This document shows, in pieces, positions 12,055 to 23,971 of a DNA stretch of 64,000 nt. Source of the DNA: Harmonia axyridis. Lineage: Eukaryota; Arthropoda; Insecta; Coleoptera; Coccinellidae. The number at the start of each line of letters is the position of its first letter. The stretch's first letter is position 1. Position numbers and translations under genes: made by a program. The notes under the pieces were generated by a model. That model worked only from the letters and a program-made list of their open reading frames with translations, did not search any database and was not told the DNA's origin. The stretch is from assembly GCF_914767665.1 (NCBI RefSeq), contig NC_059505.1, forward strand, positions 41,351,506-41,415,505, read 5' to 3'.

Positions 12055-12525
12055 CTCAGAGTATTACACAGAGATAGAATGAGCATATGTCATTTTCAGT
12101 AAGCAAATTTTGTCCCCAACATGAACTATCAAATATGACATGAAGCGCGCGGAAATGAAAACATATAAGTTATACGATATTTCACTCAATTCGCGAGTTT
12201 CTTCACATAAAACGCACTTCTTATGTCCCATAGTGAATCTACGATTCATATTAACTCAAAATATATTGAAATAAATACCTAAATATATCAGAAATTCAGA
12301 AAACAAACTTCAAGCGCGCCAAACGACGTGAAACAACCGATGACACTAGGAGAGCAAAAGTTGCCAAACCTTGGATTTCAGCAGGTAGATACAGGAAATA
12401 ATAAATATTCTGCTGATTATAAATTCGACAATTAGGAAAAATATCGGATTCCAAATATTCAAATTTGCATATTTGATCGAGAATCACTCAAATAAATATA
12501 ATTCATTCAAAATAATATACATTAA
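12055..12525 (-). mobile_element. Family R hAT-like MITE, copy 3, truncated
   Basis: Begins CTCAGAGTATTACACAGAGA and follows the family for ~470 bp to AATCACTCAAATAAATATAA, then stops about 110 bp short of the expected end at a T-rich tract. No right terminal repeat or target duplication. Confidence 0.85.
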
Positions 12526-13189
12526 TTTTTTTTTACATTTTTTTTACAAATTTAGATGTCAAATCACATATTTGGATTTCGCACCCCAAAACTTTCCTGT
12601 GAAAAACACATATTGACTGGACTAATTCTAGTATTTCAACATTTTCACTTGGCTCCTCTGGGCACATATTGATATATCACGAGAATGTCACGTGATGGTG
12701 TCCCCTCTTGAAAAAAACCTTCAGTGCAAAAAATAGTGAGTGTGTCAAACCGATTGTCACAAGAACAAGCCCATAAAATCGTCAGCAGGAACGTTCCAAA
12801 TAATTGGGCATAAGTGTCATCACACAATTGAATGATCTGCGATTTCGTTCAATTGAACCAATTGAATTACCATATTGTTTGGGTCCTATCTGTAGACATA
12901 ATAAGCGCCATTTAGCTTTTTCGCAATCGCGATTATCAACATCACGACCCACTACGTTCGTTATTTCACAAGTATTGTTCTTGGAGCATTTTGAGATTAA
13001 CTCTCCCCGATAAGATAACATTTTTAATGCGCTGTTTTAGGCTTGTAACACCTGAATTGGTACAGCGTGATTTTGTGGGATTAGTGGGTGTACTACTTGG
13101 CTTTTTTCGGTAATTTGGGAAAAAATCTAGCCTTACTGATAACAGAATGTAACATTTGTGAAGTTGAACAATAGACTATTTTACACAGA
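12526..13189. other. No recognised gene
   Basis: A minus-strand open frame of 79 codons (12782-13021) is moderately GC-rich and may be part of an old transposase, but no catalytic motif is visible. I leave it unassigned. Confidence 0.35.
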
Positions 13190-13460
13190 TGAAATTCCAT
13201 ATTTTAATGGATGTAAGTCATTTAACTTGAAATGAGCTTCATCACTGAACACACTTCTTCAGTAAAAATGCTTATCTTTGGCAGTTTCAAATTAGCCCAA
13301 TCAGAAAAATTGCGATTGAACGATGGTCACTTCGAGTCATGAAGAATTGCCAAACTTTACGAAACAGAAATGCCAATATAGTTTGACATTTTCAACTGTC
13401 GAGCAATAGACAATACCCGTCGAAACTTTTCATGCAGCTTCAAAAACACCCATTATAAGA
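13190..13460 (-). mobile_element. Old DD41D mariner 5'-end remnant
   Basis: The outer end (complement of 13440-13460) reads GGGTGTTTTTGAAG. It is followed inward by ATTGGCATTTCTG and GGCAATTCTTCATGA, colinear with the 5' ends of the short DD41D elements and of the longer relative at 30.87 kb. Further in, VFSDEAHFKLND-like sequence is present at about 13240-13210. Heavily decayed. Confidence 0.55.
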
Positions 13461-13669
13461 TGTTCTTTAATAGGAAATATAACATTATTAATACCCAAAA
13501 ATTGAAACAAAGAATGTACTAATACTAGACAAATAAGTGAAAAACTGTTTTTTTTTTAACTTCAACACTTCTGTATCTCGAAAACGAAGATTGTTGTTAT
13601 TGTAGATATCTAACGCCAAAGTTATTGAACTAAAATCTGATAATAAATATAACCATAAAATTGGGGAAT

Positions 13670-14060
13670 AGTAATTTACGTAACAAGTCCGGAAAATATA
13701 GTTTTTTTGGACGAATAGACAAAATTCCAGGACGAGCGTAAGCGAGTCCTGGAAGTCTGTGAGTCCAAAAAAACCATTTTCGGGCGTGTTGCGTACAATA
13801 TTTTTTCGGCAACCATGTAAAATAACACTATCGCTGCTGCTTTCCATATTTTATTGCGATTGCGATAAAAAAACATGCAAATTTTTGACAACTAATTTCA
13901 TATGAACTGTCAGCCGTTATCTCGGTTGCTATGGATTCTATGATTCTTTTCCGGCCTAGTCCGGGAAGTACGTACTTTCCGGACTAGGCCGGGAAATGCT
14001 ACTTTCTCAGAGAAGAAGCGTCCGGGAAGTGAGCACTTCCCGGACGGTTGCCGAAAATAG
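13670..14060. repeat. Cluster of GC-rich hairpins
   Basis: Three strong inverted repeats lie in succession. TTCCAGGAC and GTCCTGGAA flank GAGCGTAAGCGA (about 13727-13757), with outer GGAC/GTCC and T-run/A-run pairing. GCCTAGTCCGGGAAGT pairs with ACTTTCCGGACTAGGC (about 13952-13987) with one mismatch. GTCCGGGAAGTG pairs with CACTTCCCGGAC (about 14019-14045). No protein is encoded. These look like foldback or hairpin MITEs. Confidence 0.8.
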
Positions 14061-14190
14061 TTATTTATAATACAAGTGCAGAAGGCATTGATATTCTTCC
14101 ACGAGTTCAAAATTCAAAAACGAGCCACGAAGTGGCGAGTTTTGGAATGAACGAGTGGTAGAATGAGCCTTCTGTACGAGTATTATACAT
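14061..14190. repeat. Palindromic element A, left copy
   Basis: An imperfect ~120-bp palindrome centred near 14127 on CCACGAAGTGG, with outer arms AATACAAGTGCAGAAGGC and GCCTTCTGTACGAGTATT. The same sequence, reverse-complemented, is at 14469-14600. Confidence 0.85.
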
Positions 14191-14191
14191 A

Positions 14192-14466
14192 ATTTTCTCT
14201 AATTCTGTGGTTATTCCGTTCATTCTTCCACATCTTGTAGAACAAAATCGTGCGAGAATATATCAGAAACGCACAGTTTTCATGGTTATATTTTATTATT
14301 ATGTTGGCACTCCGAACTTTCCGCCACGGCTTTATCTGTCAATTCATCAATTTGCCTTAAAGAAATCAGTTCTGCCAACCAACATTTTTCAATGCAAAAA
14401 TCACTAAATTATATTTATGGAAATATTTCATTAATTTCAATGAAAATGCAATGAATTAGAGAAAAT
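14192..14466 (+). mobile_element. MITE family B, copy 1
   Basis: A 275-bp element with short inverted ends, ATTTTCTCTAATTC and GAATTAGAGAAAAT. Its body includes TAGAACAAAATCGTGCGAGA and TTGGCACTCCGAACTTTCCG. It is present again in reverse at 14598-14873, and in part at 10.4, 28.3, 35.2 and 35.9 kb. Confidence 0.85.
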
Positions 14467-14468
14467 AA

Positions 14469-14600
14469 TGTATAATACTCGTACAGAAGGCTCATTCTAC
14501 CACTCGTTCATTCCAAAACTCGCCACTTCGTGGCTCGTTTTTGAATTTTGAACTCGTGGAAGAATATCAATGCCTTCTGCACTTGTATTATAAATAACTA
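14469..14600. repeat. Palindromic element A, right copy (inverted)
   Basis: Reverse complement of 14061-14190, almost base for base, including TGTATAATACTCGTACAGAA and GCCACTTCGTGGC. Confidence 0.85.
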
Positions 14601-14873
14601 TTCTCTTATTCTTGCATTTTCATTGAAATTAATGAAATATTTCCATAAATATATTTTGTTGATTTTTGCATTGAAAAATGTTGGTTGGCAGAACTGATTT
14701 CTTTAAGGCAAATTCATGAATTGACAGATAAAGCCGTAGCGGAAAGTTCGGAGTGCCAACATAGAATAATAAAATATAACCATGAAAACTGTGCGTTTCT
14801 GATATATTCTCGCACGATTTTATTCTACAAGATGTGGAAGAATGAACGGAATAACCACAGAATTAGGGAAAAT
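14598..14873 (-). mobile_element. MITE family B, copy 2 (inverted)
   Basis: Reverse complement of 14192-14466 with scattered differences; begins TTCTCTTATTC and ends GAATTAGGGAAAAT. Together the four blocks are ordered A-B-A'-B'. Confidence 0.85.
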
Positions 14874-15488
14874 AAAATTCGTGACTATCTCGACTCGAAC
14901 AACCACTTGTTATTCTCGTAGAAAACTCAAAAAGAGAGTGCATCAAAAAACCGACCTTCGATTAACTCCGTAATTTTCCTCTGAGGAAAGAGCGTTTTCA
15001 CATTCAAATCCCGCTTTTGTTTCGCCATTAGTTAGTCAAACGTTTCGTATTGTTTTGCATCGCCCGTTGACCTTTAAGTTCAATAATTCCATTGTTTTTA
15101 TAGTTTCGTAGCCGTATCTATTCTTTCTATCACGCCACGAGAACCCGCTTCGCGTTTATTCCAATTCTGAGCTGGAAAAAGTTGAAGGATTTTCGGATTG
15201 GCCGTGCTCGAAAGGCGAAAAAAAATTAAACAAAAGTGCAGCAGTTTCGAATTCGACGAAGCCGAGGTCGGCATGCCGCTGGATTGATGCAAAAGTTGGA
15301 TTAATAATGAAATTGAAACGTGTTCATTCATAAACATATACGTTATTGTTACGACATCCTCGAAAACCGTGTCGAAAATTGTCCTGTTGTAATTCATTTC
15401 AGAGTTTGGGTCAATACCAGTTGAATAGCTTTGAATGGTAATGATGGAAATGATTAACTTAATTTTTGAACGAATGGTTATTCTGATT
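14874..15488. other. No recognised gene
   Basis: The longest frame, on the minus strand (15098-15520), runs into the adjacent family R MITE, so it is unlikely to be a real protein. Nothing else is recognised. Confidence 0.45.
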
Positions 15489-15716
15489 CTCAGAGTAATA
15501 AACATAGATAGAGGGAGCATATGTCATTTTCAGTAAGCAAATTTTGTCACCAACAACTATCAAATTTGACATGAAGCGCGCAGAAATGAAAACATATCAG
15601 TGATACGATATTTCACTCAATTCGCGAGTTTCTCCACAAAGAACGCACTTCTTTTGTTCCATAGTGAATCAACGTTTCATATTAACTCAAAATATATTGG
15701 AATAAATACCTAAATA
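15489..15716 (-). mobile_element. Family R hAT-like MITE, copy 4, cut by a mariner
   Basis: Begins CTCAGAGTAATAAACATAGA and follows the family to AATAAATACCTAAATA. A DD41D mariner starts at the TA at 15715-15716, and the rest of family R is not found beyond the mariner. Confidence 0.85.
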
Positions 15717-17488
15717 AAGGGTGTTTTTTCAGAGCTACAGAACTTTAAATTGCAATAAAACAACGATGGATTATTCGATTGACATGAATTCTATTTATCC
15801 GCAAGACAATCTTGTGGCATTACATTTTAAATATGATTTCTGGCATATGACCGCCACGGCTGGCTCGGATGTAGTCCGATCTGGACGTCCAATTTTCGAT
15901 GACTTTTTCCAACATTTGTAGCCGTATATCGGCAATAACACGGCGAATGTTGTCTTCCAAATGGTCAAGGGTTTGTGGCTTATCCGCATAGACCAATGAC
16001 TTCACATCGCCCCACAGAAAGTAATCTAGCGGTGTTAAATCACAAGATCTTGGAGGCCAATTCACAGGTCCAAAACGTGAAATTAGGCGGTCACCAAACG
16101 TGTCTTTCAATAAATCGATTGTGGCACGAGCGGTGTGACATATTGCGCCGTCTTGTTGGAACCACAGCTCCTTGACATCATGGTTGTTCAATTCAGGAAT
16201 GAAAAAGTTAGTAATCATGGCTCTATACCGATCACCATTGACTGTAACGTTCTGGCCATCATCGTTTTTGAAGAATTACGGACCAATGATTCCACCAGCT
16301 AATAAAGCGCACCAAACAGTCAGTTTTTCTGGATGTAACGGTATTTCGACATACACTTGAGGATTAGCTTCACTCCAAATGCGGCAGTTTTGTTTGTTGA
16401 CGTAGCCATTCAATGGCTTCACATCGCCCCACAGAAAGTAATCTAGCGGTGTTAAATCACAAGATCTTGGAGGCCAATTCACAGGTCCAAAACGTGAAAT
16501 TAGGCGGTCACCAAACGTGTCTTTCAATAAATCGATTGTGGCACGAGCTGTGTGACATATTGCGCCGTCTTGTTGGAACCACAGCTCCTGGACATCATGG
16601 TTGTTCGATGCAGGAATGAAAAAGTTAGTAATCATGGCTCTGTACCGATCACCATTGACTGTAACGTTCTGGCCATCATCGTTTTTGAAGAAGTACGGAC
16701 CAATGATTCCACCAGCCCATAAAGCGCACCAAACAGTCAGTTTTTCTGGATGTAACGGTGTTTCGACATACACTTAAGGATTAGCTTCACTCCAAATGCG
16801 GCAGTTTTGTTTGTTGACGTAGCCATTCAATGGCTTCACATCGCCCCACAGAAAGTAATCTTGCGGTGTTAAATCACAAGATCTTGGAGGCCAATTCACA
16901 GGTCGGAAACGTGAAATTAGGCGGTCACCAAACGTGTCTTTCAATAAATCGATTGTGGCACGAGCTGTGTGACATATTGCGCCGTCTTGTTGGAACCACA
17001 GCTCCTGGACATCATGGTTGTTCGATGCAGGAATGAAAAAGTTAGTAATCATGGCTCTGTACCGATCACCATTGACTGTAACGTTCTGGCCATCATCGTT
17101 TTTGAAGAAGTACGGACCAATGATTCCACCAGCCCATAAAGCGCACCAAACAGTCAGTTTTTCTGGATGTAACGGTGTTTCGACATACACTTAAGGATTA
17201 GCTTCACTCCAAATGCGGCAGTTTTGTTTGTTGACGTAGCCATTCAACCAGAAGTGCGCTTCATCGCTAAACAAAATAAAATGGACGTAGTGCGCGATAC
17301 GTATTCCGCACAGAACCATTATTTTCGAAATAAAATTGCACTATTTGCAAGCGTTGTTCAGGCGTGAGTCTATTCATGATGAATTGCCAAACCAAGCTGA
17401 GAATAAATCACTTGACAGCTGTTAAATCGGTCGCCATCTTGATCAGTAATGCCAACTAGAAGTTATATACCTCGAAAAAAACACCCGT
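15717..17488 (-). mobile_element. DD41D Tc1/mariner element M2 with a triplicated middle
   Basis: Same ends, TA site and shared internal deletion as the other short DD41D elements, but 1772 bp long. The extra 834 bp is exactly two additional copies of a 417-bp internal segment, which leaves 938 bp, the normal length. The minus-strand frame contains blocks for the catalytic domain ([40 protein letters not shown]). Copies two and three share a premature stop (CCTTAAGTG where the first has CCTCAAGTG) and the substitution PASNN for PELNN. Confidence 0.9.
15997..17247 (-). repeat. Three tandem 417-bp units inside element M2
   Basis: Units lie at about 15997-16413, 16414-16830 and 16831-17247. Each runs from the PLDYFLWGDVK codons to the [10 protein letters not shown] codons, so the second and third catalytic aspartates are present three times. 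The length is 3 x 139, so every junction is in frame. The junction shares CAA(T) between the two breakpoints. Units 2 and 3 are closer to each other than to unit 1. Confidence 0.93.
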
Positions 17489-18297
17489 TATAATCCTTTT
17501 CTGAGAATGAAAGCTTGCTGCTCTTTTCATTTAGGTCCCATCGCTACTTCAGCCAAAGCCTGACGGTAAAAATCATTTCGTTTCAAGTCGAATATCTATC
17601 TAAACCTCTCATCATATTCAACAATGAACATATGGGTATCTATCTATTTCGTAAAACTGAAATTCGAAACGTCCCATTCTAGGAACCGATAAACCTCACT
17701 GAATATTTCCCTAAGCGATTATCTTTTTCCACCTCATTTTGTATCTTACGTAAACATTTCCAATTTTCCAGTATCTATGCACCTTACGTATGCATGCATG
17801 AATAAAACCTTAGATAAGGTAAAACGGTATAGCACGTTTCTGAACGAAGCTACGATATTCATCAGTGATAAAATGACGCACGGGTTGCTCAGCAACAGGC
17901 GGTGCCATTTCAATTTTTCGCTAAGTTATTATTTTACGATGGCAGGTCTTCAAGGTTCGTTTACATTGCGCTTTGAATATTATCAGAGAAGACTCACGGA
18001 ATGGTAGAGTTGGAGACTGGGAGAAAAAAAAGTAGAGAAAGAGGGGTCAAAGCACTTGTTGAAGGGTTGGTGAGGAAGGAATTGATGTTTTTTCATGAAT
18101 CTCGGCTGTAGTATATGGAATGATGGAGAGTGGTTGTACATTTTTCAGGGTAGTTCATTTTGTCAGAGCAATCTGCGTTAAATGAATTGAGCATACTGGG
18201 TTCATACGTCTAGCTCGAATCTGATCCTAAAACTCCAAAAAACTCACGTAATTAATGTAGCAACAAAACTTGTACTTCTAACTTTCAGAGAATTTTA
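17489..18297. other. No recognised gene
   Basis: Apparently unique sequence; a 76-codon open frame at 17777-18007 has no motif I recognise. Confidence 0.45.
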
Positions 18298-18936
18298 TAT
18301 ACAGGGTGATTCACCGTGATGGCCTATTAGACGTTCATGGAAAACTTACCCTACTTTTGCGCTGACAGTTCAGGGTTTGAAACAATGATCTTTCTCCATA
18401 AGATATTTTTAGATCTCTGCAACTTCTGGTTTTACTGGAAACAGACTACTACTTCCTTATTTCGAATGGCACACCCAGTATATTATTGCATCATTAGATA
18501 TATTTTTCGATGACAATTTCAGCAATATGCCATATCTTGGGTAAAAACTCAACGGTTCATTAGATAATGGGATTTTTTTGAAAAAAATGATGGTGACAAG
18601 AAGTCACATTTTTTTGAATATTTCTGCAAAAAAAGCTTCTTTTGAAAAAACCCCTTTTTGTTTTCGATTCTGCAAATACGTATTATTATAAGACTGTTTG
18701 CGGTTTGGACCAAAAATGTACAGGATGTTCATAAGAAGATCATGAACTTGGACAAATCAAATTCATCAAAACTCAAGATTTTCAAATTAGAACCTATAGT
18801 TTCTATTATTTCAGTCTACGTATATAAAAAGGGAGGATTTACTTGAGCGAACCTTCTACCTAAAATGTATACTTTAAAAGTTATCGAGGAAAAACTGGTA
18901 TTTCTAACTACGCCATCCCGGTGAATCACCCTGTAT
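18298..18936. mobile_element. MITE family U, ~640 bp
   Basis: Inverted ends TACAGGGTGATTCACCGTGA (left) and the complement of TCCCGGTGAATCACCCTGTA (right). TA flanks both ends. There is no transposase. Only this one copy is in the window. Confidence 0.75.
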
Positions 18937-19084
18937 AGGAACACATGGTACATCATTATTTTTGTATCGAGTGATGAGACGAAGCATTTTGGAACACCCT
19001 GTGTATCGCAAACCATTTTTTTCTACAGTAATCTCATCCCCAGGATCTCAGTGACTAATTTTCAGAATTTCAGCTACCTAAAAT

Positions 19085-20103
19085 ATGAAATGTTTTTTCT
19101 ACCTATCCCTTTTTCATTCGATCAATAATTTTCGCATTTTTTTTTGGAAAATCATTAATATTTCCGAAAGTATCCAGAATAGGTTTGAAGAAATAGAAGA
19201 TAAAAATATTCAGATGGTGATAGAGACCTCAAGAATTCAATCTTTAAACCAAATCAAAGTGATAAAGGATCAAGGACATCTTTTATTTTATAACCATGGT
19301 GACGTTCATGCCATTTCATCAATGACATAAATTTTGGCTCCATTATACTGTTGCCAATAATTTAATATTTCGTCCAATAGTCTATACCCAAAACAATTTG
19401 GCTTATATTACAAGTGTGACTCATAACTATGAACCGCTTGAGTCCAAATTGCTAGACACTTTATGGTAAATTTACTTTTGAATTTTGGCTCACACCGAAA
19501 CAACACCTCAAAATTGACGATGGCTTTGAAATAACATAATGTGTTATTGAATTCGATTTAGAGAATGTTGCCATTTACAAACTGATCAATACCTTTCGAT
19601 TTTCTATTTGTAATGATGAACTTTTGCAATCATTCACAAAATTTTCACAGTTCACATTTTTAGGACCTAAATAACAACTATTTGTTTAGAAACTTAGAAT
19701 AAAGGAATATAATTAAAAAAATAATTGTAGATAATTTGACGATGTACAATAATGAAATTCGAAAATTTTATTGCTACGATGATCCTGAATAATATTTAGT
19801 TATGAATATTTGGACATTTTATAACAAAAATTGCATTTTTTTCTGACATCAATACTGAATAATCGAGTACTTTTAAAAACAAATAAGCCAATTTCGAATA
19901 CTATAAAAATTATCGTAAACGAGCAAGCTGTAATGCATTCCCCACAAATAGTTCCTTTTAATTTTGGACAAATATTGAAAGTTACTGACGTAACTAATGG
20001 AACCAACATTGATAAAATATATACATGTTTACCCAAACCACTAGAATGTATCTGTATTACGTTACTATCGATTGATAAAACTCGAAATATGATATACATA
20101 TAG
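19085..20103 (+). pseudogene. Coding-like, broken stretch of unknown identity
   Basis: Three plus-strand stretches follow one another with few stops: 19085-19330 (contains KDQGHLLFYNHGDVHAISS), about 19515-19675 (contains FDLENVAIYKLINTFRFSIC) and 19831-20103 (contains KPISNTIKIIVNEQAVMHSP). Amino-acid composition is protein-like in spite of the AT bias, and no transposon ends are visible. I do not recognise the family. It could be a decayed single-copy gene, an integrated viral fragment or chance. Confidence 0.25.
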
Positions 20104-20339
20104 TTCATAACATGGTTCCAGTCAAACAGATATTGATTGTCTATTTCAAAATATTTTTATGAAAAAAATTCAGAGTCTATTGTGGACTTCTTGAAAAGAA
20201 AAATTTGCAGAACTTGTTGATTTGATACCTCTCTACCTCCATGAATTTTGTTTATTCTTAATTACACTTAAGTTTCTCAGATACTCTTTGAAAGGAACTG
20301 AATGGTTTTTCAATAAGACGTTTAATTTTGAAGGGCCCG

Positions 20340-20740
20340 CTATCTGGGAGGCTGTCACTTATGAAACTGTCATCTTTTGACATTTGAAAAGTATTATATG
20401 CCGTTATATGCATCATCGATGATCAATGATTTCTTATGGTAGGAATTGGAAGATATTGATGTGGACGACAAAACAATCGCCATTTCATAAAAAAAGTTTC
20501 CTGGCCATGTTATTTCTCGAAGATGTGATTAGAATTTGCCACCGAGGTTTTGTGATTTAACACCTTCAGATTTTCTTCTTTGGGGCTTCTGGAAGATAAG
20601 GTCTTGCCAATGCTACAGAATTAATTCAAAGCCTTAAAGATGAATTCGTGAAGTTATCAAAAACATACATCAGCAAATGCTATTTGGCTGATATCGTTTA
20701 TTATAGTCCATGGCATAAATTCCACTTCACAATGAACTAA
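20340..20740 (+). mobile_element. Internally deleted DD41D-like mariner remnant
   Basis: Starts with an end-like segment (GAAACTGTCATCTTTTGACA) shared with the remnant at 24.45 kb. It then jumps to the catalytic region: ELEDIDVDD-like, then PPRFCDLTPSDFLLWGFWK. Stops and frameshifts throughout. Confidence 0.65.
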
Positions 20741-21388
20741 ACATCTTAAAATATACTTTTTTCTTGTAATATCAAAAAGAAACCACTTATTTCAAAACTC
20801 TTTATATTCGACTGTTCTGCTGTCAATAAAAAACAATCAGCATAACTGCTAATAACCGTTCTGACATTTCTTTTTTGTTACAGAGCTAGCACAGTTCAAT
20901 CAGGCAATAATCAGACGACACTGTCCAAACTTCAAAATCTTCGTTACCTATTCTTGAAAAAAGTAAGTACACATCAGATAAAATTTCATTCATCAGTCAC
21001 TATAATTAATTGAATATTTACACTAAATCATATAAATTCATATTTCAATGCAATATGACAGATAGATTCTGAAATATCGAAATTTACAAAAACATTTATT
21101 CTCTCAATTATATGGCCATCACAAAATTTCCCATGAAAATCCATTCTGCTTTTTCTGAATTTCACTTTTTTCCAATTATCGAAAAAATAAAATTTCATAT
21201 CATTATAACTCGAGAGCCATCAAACAGATTGCGTCCCTATAATGAACCAAACCTGAGTATTCACACCCTGGACCTACCCTTAGAATTTCAAGTCTCTAGC
21301 ACATTCCGTTCGAGAGTTATCGTGAACACAGCCGCCAGACAGACCCGAATTGATATCAATGTATAATTATTCATCAGTGAGACAAATC
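20741..21388. other. No recognised gene
   Basis: A frame at 21112-21366 covers TTCGAGAGTTATCGTGAACA, a phrase also partly seen at 60155-60170 (TTATCGTGAATACGGCCGGA). It may be the 3' end of a dispersed repeat. Not assigned. Confidence 0.35.
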
Positions 21389-21960
21389 CATAGAGTAATA
21401 GACATAGATAGAGCCTTTTTTACACATTTTTACATGTCCCAAACATGGTTAGATTACGTTGTTGGATTGTGATATATTTTCAAATCCACAATTTTTCTAT
21501 ATCGTTATGAATGTATTTGATATTGAATGAAATATATTCATTTGAGTGATTCCCGCTTGAATATGCAAATTTGAATATTTGGAATCCGATATTTTCCCTA
21601 ATTGTCGAATTTATAATAAGCAGAATATTAACTATTTTCTGTATCTACCTGCTGAAATCCAAGATTTGGCAACTTTTAATCGCCTAGTGTCATCGGTTGT
21701 TTCGCGTCATTTGGCGCTCTTGGAGTTTGTTTTATGAATTTCTAATATATTGAGGTATTTATTTCAATATATTTTGAGTTAGTATGAAACGTTGATTCAC
21801 TATGGGACATAAGAAGTGCGTTCTTTGTTGAGAAACTCGCGAATTGAGTGAAATATCGTATCACTGATATGTTTTCATTTCCGCGCACTTCATGTCAAAT
21901 TTGATAGTTCATGTTGGAGACAAAATTTGCTTACTGAAAATGTATGTTCATTACTCCGAG
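21389..21960 (+). mobile_element. Family R hAT-like MITE, copy 5
   Basis: About 572 bp from CATAGAGTAATAGACATAGA to CATTACTCCGAG. Flanks GACAAATC and GATGAATC are an 8-bp duplication with two differences. It has a small internal deletion near its right end. Confidence 0.88.
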
Positions 21961-22623
21961 GATGAATCCGTTCATTTAAGACCGAAAATTACAGATTATC
22001 AGACAAAATGGAACAAAAATTCACATCTACGTAAATCATTTAAAAAAAACGTCAGCTCGAATAGAAAAAAATATTCTTCGAACGTCCTGTACAAGTCTCT
22101 CCAATGAATTACCTAGTGAAACAGTGCGGTAAAAATAAAACAACTTGGCATCAATTGTATTTTTCAACCTGGAAGAGGTCCAACAGCCCAAATTATATAA
22201 TTAAATATTGTTGTTAAGGTTACACCTCTCGGGACAATTCCACAGTCCTGTCAGTAAGTAGTGAGTGTGTAGACTTTGCTATGAGTTAGAATCGCCGGTC
22301 TGGCCAGTAGTTCGTTTGTTCCAACCTGCTTTTGTTACGGATGACTTATTCCAGTTATTTTAACGAGGTGAGTCCCGGCATTTTCGATAACACCTGGTAG
22401 ATAAGACTGACATTTTTTGCTCAATTATTGTAATTATCCCATTATCGGAATGCTGTAACTTATACGCTCTCATTTGCGTGGCTTTATGATTGACTTTAAG
22501 TAGGTCATTTGGTTCTTGATGAACAGTTCGGAAAAATTGCAGTTTGCGCACTCTGCAAAGTTTGTAAATATTTTCCGATACGAAATTATGGCACAAATTT
22601 TTTTGGAAAATTTAATAATTATA
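21961..22623. other. No recognised gene
   Basis: Nothing recognised. Open frames here (21892-22107, 22360-22596) start in or overlap repeats. Confidence 0.4.
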
Positions 22624-22722
22624 TCTAATAATAATAATAATAGTGCCTTTATTGCGAAAAAATAATAATACATGATATAGGGGCGAAGTCTAGCTTGAGC
22701 TACTCTACTCAACCCCAAAATA
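22624..22722 (-). mobile_element. Non-LTR retrotransposon 3' end
   Basis: On the minus strand, GGTTGAGTAGAGTAGCTCAA runs into AATAAAGGCACTATTATTAT, a short (ATT)n tail. This is the usual 3' terminus of Jockey/Loa-like insect non-LTR elements. No coding sequence remains. Confidence 0.5.
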
Positions 22723-23049
22723 AAAAAAAGTATAAAAAAATTAAATAAAATACAAATACCCTGGAAAATACTAATAACAAATAATCATAAATTTAAACAA
22801 GAAATAATAACCCTGAAATAGCATCTTTTGCGAGATGTTCAGTTTTATCTGCAACTATAATATAGAGATTATAATTCAACGAATTTAGCTTATTTCATTC
22901 TTAAAAGTAATTTGAATTAATTACCATTGATGAGAAATTATTCCATCAAAACTTACCCATATTTTCCGAACATTGATGACAGTTTTGACGACTGAAGCTG
23001 TGAGAAATGACACGTTTACTTATACTCAGTATATCTAGGAAGAAAATAC

Positions 23050-23971
23050 AAAGGCGTACAACTTTGTTTCCGCCAGTTTTTTCCGAAATTTGAGGCTTTA
23101 TTGTAAAAAATTAGTTATACCTTTATGATTCAAAGTATTGTCCATCGTTGGCCACTACTTTCTTCCATCTTTCGGGCAGCGTACGAATCCTGCGTTGAAA
23201 AAACTGGTCATCATTTGAAGCGACCCACGAATCGATCCAATTTTTAACTTCTTCATAAGACCGGCAGTTCTGGTTAGCCAGGCCGTGTGCCATTGATAGA
23301 AACGAGTGATAGTTCGAGGGAGCAACGTCTAGAGAACCCATTTTTCGTCTCCAGTCACAATACAATGCAGAAATCTCTTCCGTCTTTGCCTTGCAAGCAG
23401 CTGTTCACAAGCAAACAAACGCCGTTCAACATATCTCGACTTCAACTCGTACAGCCCCCTATTTCCTTGTTTCTGAATCATTCCTATGACTTTCAGGCGT
23501 TTTGAAATGGCTTGTTGTGTCACTCCCAATGATCCTGCCAGTTCTTGTTGCGTTTGACACGAGTCTAGATCAAGTAATGCCTCCAATTCTGCATCTTCGA
23601 AAGCCTTCTCTCTTCCACCGCCATGCTGGTCTTCGACGTCAAAATCACTGTTCTTAAAGTGTTGAAACCACTCTCGGCACGTTCTTTCACTAATAGCGGC
23701 CTCACCATATGTATTTGAGAGCATTCAATGAGCCTCAGCCGCAGATTTCTTCATTTTAAAGCAGAAAATTCAAACCTCCCGCAAATGACGAGAATTTGGC
23801 TCGTAAGCTGACATGTTTAATCGAGAATAACTTGATGATGCAGACACAAATTGACTAATATTTCGATGGCGTTATGTTTACAAATACCTGAGTTTTTTGT
23901 ATCACATCTACAACTACCACTTACCGCTACAGACACCTATTGCAAAACGGTGTAATCAAAATTGTACACCT
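23050..23971 (-). mobile_element. Mos1-like mariner with catalytic-core deletion
   Basis: Right end complement reads TTAGGTGTACAATTTTG; left end reads AGGCGTACAACTTTG. Minus-strand transposase: SERTCREWFQHFKNSDFDVE (HTH), AELEALLDLDSCQTQQELAG, VTGDEKWV (first aspartate), then a jump and frame change to LDVAPSNYHSF, WIDSWVASNDDQFF and LPERWKKVVANDGQYF. The block with the second catalytic aspartate is deleted, so the 1.3-kb plan is reduced to ~0.92 kb. The family resembles mauritiana/mellifera-type DD34D mariners. Confidence 0.88.

Noticed and set aside
11721..12102. Overlapping open frames on both strands
   Set aside because: They lie in MITE family T and recur as frames in other copies without conservation.
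13488..13891. Overlapping minus-strand frames next to the hairpin cluster
   Set aside because: They read through palindromic DNA, and three frames are open together, as expected from base composition alone.
15098..15520. 140-codon minus-strand frame
   Set aside because: Its N-terminal codons lie in a family R MITE, and it has no recognisable domain.
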